20,489 nucleotides of DNA from Collinsella sp. AF23-2. Lineage in GTDB: Bacteria > Actinomycetota > Coriobacteriia > Coriobacteriales > Coriobacteriaceae. Position 1 is the first letter of the stretch. Every line of letters begins with the position of its first letter. Below the pieces are notes generated by a model. The model was not told the origin of the DNA. It saw only the letters and a program-made list of their open reading frames with translations, and did not search any database. Positions 1 through 7,015 of the stretch are shown here, piece after piece. The DNA lies in assembly GCF_003459245.1 (NCBI RefSeq), contig NZ_QRVG01000031.1, forward strand, positions 1 through 20,489, given 5' to 3'. The translations under genes and the position numbers were made by a program.

Positions 1-223
1 CCTATTTGCTCAATGTGTTCGGCTGAGATCGGAAATCAACCTTTAGTTTGCACGGCTGGCATACAGCTGACGTTCACCCGGAGCCCCCATCTGCCATCGC
101 GAGATACAAATCCGCTGCGGCTCTCGCCCAATTGCGCGGTGCATAAGACTTCGACGCCATTCTAATCGGACAAAACTGCTCCAACTATCCCCCCCATCCC
201 AACGATAGCCTTAATCTTTGGCA

Positions 224-379
224 CTAGCTTAAGGAAACGCGGTCTGGGTTGATACAGGCGAGGCCAACATGCAGCAGCGACGCGACGCCGGACGCTAGCA
301 ATAAATAGGCGCCGAGACCCATGTCGGCCCCAAAGCCAGGCGCAATAACAGCGGCGTGCTTCTTGATATTCAGCGGTGC
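224..379 (-). pseudogene. Possible C-terminal remnant of a small membrane protein
   Basis: Read on the minus strand, this frame runs about 51 codons between a TGA (380-382) and a TAG (224-226). It contains a PGFGADMGLGAYLLL-type segment that would make one hydrophobic helix, and its third codon positions are rich in G and C like the real genes here. There is no plausible start codon with a ribosome binding site. It resembles the tail of a membrane protein cut by frameshift or rearrangement. I cannot name the family. A second short open stretch (36-161, ending at the TGA at 36-38) may be another piece. It could also be chance. Confidence 0.25.
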
Positions 380-437
380 TCAAGCGAGCAAATATTCATG
401 AAATAGGAGGAATCGACAATACCAAAATCGGCACTTA

Positions 438-501
438 TATCCAACTTCACGCAAAAGCCGAACAAAAGCCCTTGATTATCAACTTCATCCGAACAAAAGC
501 C
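438..501. repeat. Imperfect tandem duplication downstream of the GT4 gene
   Basis: Two copies lie head to tail at 438-470 and 477-501. Both contain AACTTCA and end in the identical 13-mer ccgaacaaaagcc (458-470 and 489-501). The left copy carries about 7-8 extra bases between these two blocks. On the minus strand the repeats are T-rich and begin just after the GT4 stop codon, so they lie in the 3' untranslated region of the glycan operon. Confidence 0.6.
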
Positions 502-514
502 AGCCAAGTATCAC

Positions 515-1660
515 TTAGCAAATACAAAACGCCTTCTCGACATCCATAGCAGTGGCATCCCAGTTATATCGATTTTCAACAAGCGCCCTAGAGTTTCGAG
601 ACTGAAGAGAAAGCAGCTTTCGATCATCAAAAAGCCTGCATAATGCCGAAACCACCTCATCAGATGCCATGGACCGAATTATTGTGCCGTAGCTATCATC
701 TAAGATAAGCTCGCGTGCCCCGCCCACGTCTGTTACCACTGCAGGCGTTCCGCAGGCTGAAGCTTCAAGAAGTACCGTTGAAAAGCCTTCGGAACGAGTT
801 GGAAGACAAAGCACATCTGCTTGCTGGAGTAAGGAGGAAATATCCTCTGTGTTACATCTCCCAAGCCAAAACAAGTTAGACGAACAAGCTTCCTTGACCT
901 CATTAGCCAGCGGACCATCCCCTGCAAGAACAAAACAAATATCACGCTTGGTAATATCTTTTGTGCGAGCCGCCTCAATAATTGAATAAATTCCCTTTTC
1001 AGGAATAAGCCGCCCGACAAAAGCTACAACCAAAGATGACTGAGGGATACCTAATTCAGATCGGAAATCTCTCCCCGAAGAAATACTCCTATAGAATGAG
1101 GCATTGATTGAGTTTGAAATTACGCCTTTTGCAGTGATATTAAAGTGCTGAAGCCATTCAACACTTTTAGAAGAAATCCCATAGAAATCAGGTTCAAACG
1201 ACTTTACGCGATCAGTAATCCAATCTTCATATCGGCGAACAAAATAATCAAGAAATGGCTGATTGAAAGAGAGATACGCTGAGCCGTGGTCGAGAACAAC
1301 AGCCTTAGCACTATGATCCGCAGCAAACTTCAGCCCTTCGAGCGAGAGAGGGAAAAGTCTCGTGTTTATCAGAACACCATTCCACTCATAATCATCAAGG
1401 GTTTGCAGGAGTCGGTAATAATCACTGGTTTTTTTGGGAAGAGGAAGTCTTCCATCAAGTAACGGAATGCAAGGAAGACGAATTACCTCCAGGCCGTTTT
1501 CGACTGAATGACCGACTCCCACGCGCATCGAATCATTAGTAACGATAACCACCCTATCGCCGCGTGCAGTCAAGGCGTGAGCGAGACCATCGACAAAATT
1601 ACCAATTCCACTAAGTTGCGGGTGATAATGGTGAGTGAAAATACAAATAGAGGAGCTCAT
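515..1660 (-). CDS. GT4-family glycosyltransferase
   Basis: Retaining GT-B glycosyltransferase of the GT4 family, expected on the cytoplasmic face of the membrane, where it would add a sugar from a nucleotide-sugar donor to a growing surface glycan. The N-terminus has the acceptor-domain pattern HHYHPQLSGIGNFV (about residues 10-24). The C-terminal half has VAFVGRLIPEKG, VLAGDGPL, the ADVLCLPTRSEGFSTVLLEA donor-binding block with the typical EGF...E arrangement, and GTPAVVTDVGG. I chose the ATG at 1658-1660, which has GAGG 7 nt upstream; a GTG one codon earlier is also possible. It begins 33 nt after the licD stop and is the last gene of the GT2-flippase-licD-GT4 operon. The sugar specificity cannot be read from sequence. 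Confidence 0.93.
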   Translation of the reverse strand: MSSSICIFTHHYHPQLSGIGNFVDGLAHALTARGDRVVIVTNDSMRVGVGHSVENGLEVIRLPCIPLLDGRLPLPKKTSDYYRLLQTLDDYEWNGVLINTRLFPLSLEGLKFAADHSAKAVVLDHGSAYLSFNQPFLDYFVRRYEDWITDRVKSFEPDFYGISSKSVEWLQHFNITAKGVISNSINASFYRSISSGRDFRSELGIPQSSLVVAFVGRLIPEKGIYSIIEAARTKDITKRDICFVLAGDGPLANEVKEACSSNLFWLGRCNTEDISSLLQQADVLCLPTRSEGFSTVLLEASACGTPAVVTDVGGARELILDDSYGTIIRSMASDEVVSALCRLFDDRKLLSLQSRNSRALVENRYNWDATAMDVEKAFCIC

Positions 1661-1693
1661 CACATAACCTCATCTGATATAGATGTCATATCC

Positions 1694-2554
1694 TTAATTC
1701 TGTGCCGTCCAGACTTCCCCATCTCCAAAGTCGAGCAAGAGCGGAAGATGGGTATGTCGATTATCCGGTGACGGTATTTTTTTCCAATCGCCATACATCG
1801 TTGTAAGATATTTATCCGTCATACGAGGAACAGGGAATTCACTGCCTTCGAAAACCGCACTGCTCAGAGGGAAAATCTCTGAAATAGGCACTGGCGCCAT
1901 ATTCGGCCAGCTTAACGTCAGACAGTAATCAGAGACCTCACCCGTATTTGAGTCGGCAATACAGGAATCGAACAAATCCTGGTAAGAGCATGCGCCTCGA
2001 GAAACCAGTTGTTCCACCACGTGCATAGCAGAACAACCAATTTGCTCGAGTTGACCAAGGAACCCTTTATGAGGGACAACAATGGAAGAAGAATGATATA
2101 AATAGGCTCTTTTCTGTGCAATTGATGCAGTTCGGACTTGCTTTGCACGAAGGCGTTTATCTGTATAGAGCTGGTCATATGGAAAGATGTCGACAAAAAT
2201 GCCCATCGAACTGGAAGCCTCTCGAGCCTCTTGATTCTCGAAGCGAGTTCCATCGCGATACACCTTAGCAAACATCGCAGCATAGCCAGTAGTATTCCGC
2301 GATGTATGGAGCGAATATCCTTCCGGTAACCCACCCTCGGCTAAAGAGCAAAAGCGGTCATAATCTGAACGCATCATTCCGATATCTATATCATCATCCC
2401 AAGGGATAAACCCCCTATGACGCATTGCTCCTAAACATGTTCCACCGTCAAGCCACCACCTGATGCCGTGCTTAGAGCAGAATGCGGCGACAACCTGAAG
2501 GATATCCAATTCAGTGTTTTGAAGCTTTAATAGCGCGTGAGCTTTAGACATCAT
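1694..2554 (-). CDS. licD: LicD-family phosphocholine transferase
   Basis: LicD family (PF04991). Characterised members transfer phosphocholine from CDP-choline to a sugar of a teichoic acid or lipopolysaccharide. About 286 residues, the usual size. The hallmark pieces are intact: LDGGTCLGAMRHRGFIPWDD at about residues 35-54, continuing into the acidic DDDID cluster (53-57), and a C-terminal YGDWKKIPSPDNR-H segment. The open frame extends to 2662, but that part overlaps the flippase gene. The ATG ATG pair at 2549-2554, 4 nt past the flippase stop, is the natural start and suggests translational coupling. With licCA and licB in the same window the substrate is very likely CDP-choline, though some LicD/fukutin relatives transfer other phosphoalcohols. 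Confidence 0.93.
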   Translation of the reverse strand: MMSKAHALLKLQNTELDILQVVAAFCSKHGIRWWLDGGTCLGAMRHRGFIPWDDDIDIGMMRSDYDRFCSLAEGGLPEGYSLHTSRNTTGYAAMFAKVYRDGTRFENQEAREASSSMGIFVDIFPYDQLYTDKRLRAKQVRTASIAQKRAYLYHSSSIVVPHKGFLGQLEQIGCSAMHVVEQLVSRGACSYQDLFDSCIADSNTGEVSDYCLTLSWPNMAPVPISEIFPLSSAVFEGSEFPVPRMTDKYLTTMYGDWKKIPSPDNRHTHLPLLLDFGDGEVWTAQN

Positions 2555-2558
2555 CGGC

Positions 2559-3803
2559 CTATCTCTTTTCCCCGAACCATTGTTGCGTCTGTTTCCCCAA
2601 AACAGAAGACTGATAAATAAGGCAAATGGCATTGGATATAAGCGCCGATACAGTAGGGCCATTTAAGCCAAACAGCATTTGCGCAGGAGCCATAACAGCG
2701 GCAGCACTAATTAAGGACAGCATGCTGCCAACAAATACCCCTCGGTAATTATCAAGAGAAACCAACAAATCGTTGACAAACCAAGCGATGCCAGTCAAAA
2801 AGGCACAAGCCAACATAGGCTGAAGGAGATCGGTATGTTTAGCTATTCCAGCGCCATAAAACAGTGACAGCAATAATTTACCGAAAAAGAAAAGGGCAAC
2901 TGAAGATATGACACCGACAAAAAAGATGCCAGCAAGTATTTTACCTATGAGCGAAAAAAAGGACTTTTCTCTAGAATGGTAACGCTCTACTAGATAACCT
3001 AATAAAGGATTATAAATATAGGTCGCACCCATTTGGATAATTGCCACAGGTGCAGCAACTGATGCATAAATACCCAGAGCAGAATCTCCGAATGAATAAG
3101 ATAAATACTGCCTGGGAATATTCGGCGCCGCAGAAGCAGCAATGCCGCCCAGAACGATGGGCAAACAGCTACATAGGAAGGCTCTGACCTTCGCTCGGCT
3201 AATTCCAAGCTTGATTGCAGAAATCCGATTTGATCTTGGATAATCGTAAATAACTCCGATGCCTATTGTCACTACCGTCATAAGCAACAGTGCACCTTCG
3301 AGGCTATTAAAAAATCCAAAGACAAGAATGAATGAAAGGAGAGAGCCGATGCCCTGCATTATGAGGGATTTCCCAATATAGTCCATCCTATGACCAACCT
3401 GATCATTAGCATGCATGACATCAATGACTAAGCCAGCGGTTTTATAGAGAGCATACAGAAGAATAGCGGGCACCGTACCAATACGACACGTTGCAATGGA
3501 ATAGACGGCTAACATTGCAAACGCTATAAAAGTAGTAAAGAAACGAAAAGTCAGGTATTCACCAGCAGAGTTTTTCCTTTCAACATCTGCAATTTGCACC
3601 GTGTACATCCTGTATTGGGCTAATTGAGAAAACATGTTGAAAATAGACATAGCCAGCGAATAAATGCCTGCAGCACTATATCCATCAGACAGCCGAACGA
3701 CCAAAATGGTGATAAGCCACTGACAGCCTAAATTAGTCAACGAACCGACGGTATTCCAGAACATATTATGTTTAATCGAAAGAGTCTTCTCTGTGGCCTT
3801 CAC
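2559..3803 (-). CDS. Wzx-like polysaccharide flippase (MOP/MATE superfamily)
   Basis: Integral membrane protein of 414 residues with about twelve hydrophobic segments, the size and pattern of oligosaccharide-lipid flippases of the MOP superfamily. The N-terminal NTVGSLTNLGCQWLITILVVR segment (split by my reading into helix 1) is typical of these exporters. It would flip the lipid-linked glycan made by the neighbouring glycosyltransferases to the outer face. In pneumococcus the comparable role in choline-dependent teichoic acid export is played by TacF; whether this is a true functional equivalent is unknown. The start is a GTG (3801-3803) with AAGGG about 12 nt upstream, which is weak; an ATG 13 codons inside is the alternative. 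Its stop is 4 nt before the licD start. Confidence 0.85.
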   Translation of the reverse strand: MKATEKTLSIKHNMFWNTVGSLTNLGCQWLITILVVRLSDGYSAAGIYSLAMSIFNMFSQLAQYRMYTVQIADVERKNSAGEYLTFRFFTTFIAFAMLAVYSIATCRIGTVPAILLYALYKTAGLVIDVMHANDQVGHRMDYIGKSLIMQGIGSLLSFILVFGFFNSLEGALLLMTVVTIGIGVIYDYPRSNRISAIKLGISRAKVRAFLCSCLPIVLGGIAASAAPNIPRQYLSYSFGDSALGIYASVAAPVAIIQMGATYIYNPLLGYLVERYHSREKSFFSLIGKILAGIFFVGVISSVALFFFGKLLLSLFYGAGIAKHTDLLQPMLACAFLTGIAWFVNDLLVSLDNYRGVFVGSMLSLISAAAVMAPAQMLFGLNGPTVSALISNAICLIYQSSVLGKQTQQWFGEKR

Positions 3804-3847
3804 AAATATAAGCGCCCTTCTAAACCTGTCGAAATGAGGATACGGAG

Positions 3848-4813
3848 CTATCTCGCAGCTTTAAGTTCTTTTAAAATCAAAATAAACAGCCAATTCGGCA
3901 TAAGACGTATAATGATATCTGCTTTAGCGATAGACGGGCAAGCTCGTCGGTATTTAAGTAAACCAATTATGGAGCGCCGCTCCCTTGCTTCAGCGAACCC
4001 CAATATTTCCTTTAGATGCGGTGAATCGGGAAATCTATCGGCAAATCGCCTAGCAGTATCAACCCTGTTTTTAACTCTTGTCGAATACCAATCATCTTTT
4101 GAAGAAACACCTGCAAGGAATCCAGTTTCGTTACCACCATGTCGACGATACTTAACCAAAGGAGTCATAGTAAAGCTGCACTTCCCCAGTTCACTGCAAC
4201 CCAATGTCAACCACAAGTCATGTGCAGTCGATTCCGGAAAGGGAATCATCGACTTCGCCGCACTCGCATCTAACATGAGAGCCATACCAATGCCGTAACA
4301 TACGCTTGCGGCCTGTACAGTAATATCCTCTCCAGAGCACCAATTTACTTCCGGCGAATTAGGATGAGCTTTCCTATAACTCTTTACCAGAATATTTCCG
4401 TTTTCGTCAATTACCGATCTATCACAAACATCTAGAATTGAGCCTTCTTCAAGCATATGGTTGAGCGAAACTTCAACTCTATTAGGCTCCCAAATATCAT
4501 CCTGATCGCAAAGTACTACGTAATCCCCTTCCGCCAAGGAGAGCAGCGCCTCGAACGATTTGACATAACCGAGATTATTATCACCGTGATAATACCGATA
4601 GGCGTTTTTCGTTATATGCGCTTGGATAAACCGCTCTAATGAATCCGATTCAGGGCAGTCATTTCTAACTAGAAGCGTAAGCGGAAACGTTTGTTTATCT
4701 ATCGAATCAAGTTGTTCCGCGAAAAACTTAAGATCGGGTTTATAAGCTGAGAGAAGTACGCATACGCCAATATCATTTCCCATTTCTATTTCCAAAAATC
4801 CTCCCAAATTCAT
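3848..4813 (-). CDS. GT2-family glycosyltransferase (rhamnosyltransferase-like)
   Basis: Inverting GT-A glycosyltransferase of family GT2. Motifs seen: VCVLLSAYKPD near the N-terminus, LVRNDCPESDS, GYVKSFEALLSLAEGDYVVL followed by the metal-binding CDQDDIWEP block, and a later SSKDDWYSTR region. The pattern resembles rhamnosyltransferase-type enzymes of cell-wall polysaccharide loci, but the sugar is not determined. The first ATG (4813) has no Shine-Dalgarno. A GGGAGGA lies just inside the frame, so a TTG at codon 7 or the ATG at 4781-4783 may be the true start. A -10-like GATAAT just upstream of 4813 supports an internal start. First gene of the glycan operon, followed 44 nt later by the flippase. 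Confidence 0.88.
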   Translation of the reverse strand: MNLGGFLEIEMGNDIGVCVLLSAYKPDLKFFAEQLDSIDKQTFPLTLLVRNDCPESDSLERFIQAHITKNAYRYYHGDNNLGYVKSFEALLSLAEGDYVVLCDQDDIWEPNRVEVSLNHMLEEGSILDVCDRSVIDENGNILVKSYRKAHPNSPEVNWCSGEDITVQAASVCYGIGMALMLDASAAKSMIPFPESTAHDLWLTLGCSELGKCSFTMTPLVKYRRHGGNETGFLAGVSSKDDWYSTRVKNRVDTARRFADRFPDSPHLKEILGFAEARERRSIIGLLKYRRACPSIAKADIIIRLMPNWLFILILKELKAAR

Positions 4814-4819
4814 TGCTTA

Positions 4820-4860
4820 AAGATTATCAAAGCACCCTCAGTTAAAAGAAACTCTTTTAA
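4820..4860 (-). promoter_or_regulatory. Candidate promoter and AT-rich palindrome before the glycan operon
   Basis: On the minus strand a TTTCTT (-35-like) and GATAAT (-10-like) are 17 nt apart, ending about 10 nt before the first ATG of the GT2 gene. The -35 lies in a perfect 8-bp inverted repeat, TTAAAAGA-aac-TCTTTTAA at 4842-4860. The same bases form part of a weaker bulged stem (AAATACTCT...AGAGTTT) that could instead act as a poor terminator for the L,D-transpeptidase gene ending at 4904. Both readings are inference. Confidence 0.35.
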
Positions 4861-4903
4861 AAATAGAGTATTTATCCCTGTCTCTTAAAACGAGTGCCTA
4901 ATA

Positions 4904-6973
4904 TCAATAAGTAACAACCTTTGTTCCATAAGGAATGTTATCGTAAATCCATTTTGCATTCTGAATCTCAAGGCGTACGCATCCAGCAGAGGATGGAACG
5001 CCCATCGTGGGATCCATCACGCGGTTGCTGTTGACGTAGTAGGGTGAGGAATGGAATAAGTAATCACCATAGAACTGCGTGTAGTAATAGCAAGTATATC
5101 CATGCCCAAAGGAGTATCCCTTTCCGTAGACTTGGTACTCACCTATCACAGTTGGCGTGCTAGCTTTTCCCGTCGAACATACATATCGACGGTTTAAGGA
5201 CCAGTTATTCCAGGATCCAGTGTAAATACTCGTAACGCAACGTGACGTATCCACAAGTATCAGCCAATTTGTATTGCTTGAATAACTTTGAGCCTTGGCA
5301 TCCATATAGTCTGACACCCACGCGCCGTTGGCCATGAAGTAATTCCAGGATCCGTCCACAACGCGCCAGCCAGTAGCCATGGCGCCATTAGCGTCAAGCC
5401 AATACCAGGTACCACCCAGGTTAAGCCACCCTGTTTGCATATAACCAGACGAATTCAAGTAATACCAAGATCCGTTAACGGCAACCCAGCCGGTTTTCAT
5501 AACGTAGGTAGATGGGTCCAAATAGAACCAGGAGCCATCCTTGTACAGCCAGCCAGATCGTGCATGGCCAGCGGTCTCATCAAAGAAGTACCATTTTCCG
5601 TTAACGTTCTTCCATCCAGCGCAGGGGGAGCCATCGGTTGGATCAGCATAGAACTTGCACCCTCCAAGCATCACAAACCCGTGAGCTTCGGCTAATTCGC
5701 CATCACCGTTTGTTGTAAATAGCTTTCCACTACGCAATGCTCCACACAATGAGCAATCAGAACCAGCAAAAGCCTTAGACGGCTCATCCTGGACCGAGTC
5801 CTGGACATCTACCCATTCACGACAAGCAACAGCGCCTGAAGCTTTTGCATAATAGCTTTTCCCATTTACAGAAAAATGACCTAGCAGCATTTTACCGTCG
5901 GCGGCAGGATCGAGATAATAGTATTGGCTATTGTCCTTCAGCCATCCCGTCTTTACAATGCCCGACGCATGAGAAGGCTCAGCGTAATACCAGTCTCCAT
6001 CGCTCATAAACCAGCCGAGTGACAGCGCTCCCGTTGAAGAAAAATGATATTGATTGGATCCGATTACAAAAAAGCCGGTAGCCATTCTATTGTCATTTGC
6101 GACATCGAGCCAATACCAAACGCCATTCACCAAACGCCAGCCCGATGCAAGTGCGCCGGAACCGTCAGCGTAATACCAGTCCGTCCCATCAAACGCCCAA
6201 CCAACAGCCATTGCGCCGGAATCCGATAAATAGTAACGAGACGAACCGACAGAAACGATTCCTCTAGACATAACACCATCATTGGCGGGATCAAGCCAAT
6301 ACCAGTTATTGCCAGTTTGAAGCCAGCCGGTTAAGACTTCACCATTGCTACCCCAATACCATAAACCGTTATCAAGGCACCATCCATTAATCAGTCCATA
6401 GGTTCCAAGAAGATAAGGGTGCCCATCAATAACACGTCGACCAGTAGCCATAGAACAACTGTTAAGGGAGTCAAACCAGTACCATTGGTCTCCAATAAAC
6501 TGCCAGCCACTTGCCAAAGCGCCTGACGGACCCGCGTAATACCACTTATTTTCAGTAAAAATCCAGCCGCAGCTCATTGCGCCGTCACGAGCGGGGTCCA
6601 AGTAGTACAGCGAGTCGTCAATATTCTGCATTCCGGTCAAACGACAGCCATCTAGATAGTAATACCAGGACAAACCGTTCCATTGCCATCCAGATAGTTG
6701 TTCTGCAGTCGACGGGTCATGGCTTTCGACAACCTGTAGGCTCGAATCTTCCGTTGTTTTGCCGGCACAATCGCTGGAGTCTTGAGAGCAACCGCCACCG
6801 ACCAATGCTCCCGGCCCTCCTGTCGAGTCGCACTCTACGACACCGTTATCCGCCCCCTCTTCCACGGCATAAGCAGTGCAAGAAAATGCGGGGGCTGTAA
6901 CTGAGAGTAAGGCGGAAAATAGCATCAAGCCAATTACTCGCCAGCAAATTCGATGATCAATCCGAGCATTCAT
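4904..6973 (-). CDS. Secreted choline-binding-repeat protein with C-terminal L,D-transpeptidase (YkuD) domain
   Basis: Exported 689-residue protein. Signal peptide at residues 1-36 (basic start, hydrophobic core, AYA cleavage site). A threonine/serine-rich linker follows. Residues about 94-560 hold a long run of ~20-residue CW repeats of the GWxxxxGxWYYxxxxGxMxTGW type. Residues 569-689 are a YkuD domain with His641 and the SSAGCVRL motif (Cys665, Arg667), so the catalytic residues are present. YkuD enzymes make 3-3 peptidoglycan cross-links or attach proteins to peptidoglycan. The repeats should anchor it to phosphocholine on the surface. The start ATG is 42 nt after the stop of the NlpC/P60 gene and has a G-rich Shine-Dalgarno (GGGGG), so the two probably share a transcript. 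A mid-protein spacer carries a CSLC cysteine pair. Repeat ligand specificity is inferred. Confidence 0.92.
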   Translation of the reverse strand: MNARIDHRICWRVIGLMLFSALLSVTAPAFSCTAYAVEEGADNGVVECDSTGGPGALVGGGCSQDSSDCAGKTTEDSSLQVVESHDPSTAEQLSGWQWNGLSWYYYLDGCRLTGMQNIDDSLYYLDPARDGAMSCGWIFTENKWYYAGPSGALASGWQFIGDQWYWFDSLNSCSMATGRRVIDGHPYLLGTYGLINGWCLDNGLWYWGSNGEVLTGWLQTGNNWYWLDPANDGVMSRGIVSVGSSRYYLSDSGAMAVGWAFDGTDWYYADGSGALASGWRLVNGVWYWLDVANDNRMATGFFVIGSNQYHFSSTGALSLGWFMSDGDWYYAEPSHASGIVKTGWLKDNSQYYYLDPAADGKMLLGHFSVNGKSYYAKASGAVACREWVDVQDSVQDEPSKAFAGSDCSLCGALRSGKLFTTNGDGELAEAHGFVMLGGCKFYADPTDGSPCAGWKNVNGKWYFFDETAGHARSGWLYKDGSWFYLDPSTYVMKTGWVAVNGSWYYLNSSGYMQTGWLNLGGTWYWLDANGAMATGWRVVDGSWNYFMANGAWVSDYMDAKAQSYSSNTNWLILVDTSRCVTSIYTGSWNNWSLNRRYVCSTGKASTPTVIGEYQVYGKGYSFGHGYTCYYYTQFYGDYLFHSSPYYVNSNRVMDPTMGVPSSAGCVRLEIQNAKWIYDNIPYGTKVVTY

Positions 6974-7015
6974 TTCAGGCCCCCAACCGGTACCGACTGT
7001 CTTGCAGGGAATCTA

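Larger units (their letters stand above)
1..514. other. Gene-free left edge with decayed coding remnants
   Basis: No complete gene is visible in these 514 bases. Two short minus-strand stretches (36-161 and 224-379) have coding-like codon use but no convincing start, and each is preceded by an in-frame stop. A small tandem duplication lies at 438-501. No clear intrinsic terminator for the GT4 gene that ends at 515 is visible, only T-rich repeats on the transcribed strand. The stretch reads like a decayed chromosomal segment next to a surface-polysaccharide cluster. Confidence 0.6.

Noticed and set aside
2555..2662. Upstream extension of LicD by 36 residues
   Set aside because: It overlaps the flippase coding region in another frame, and LicD proteins normally begin close to the LLKLQNTELDIL-type segment.
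3768..4298. Plus-strand open frame of 176 codons opposite the GT2 gene
   Set aside because: It runs antisense through the GT2 gene and its boundary with the flippase, with no recognisable domain and no ribosome site.
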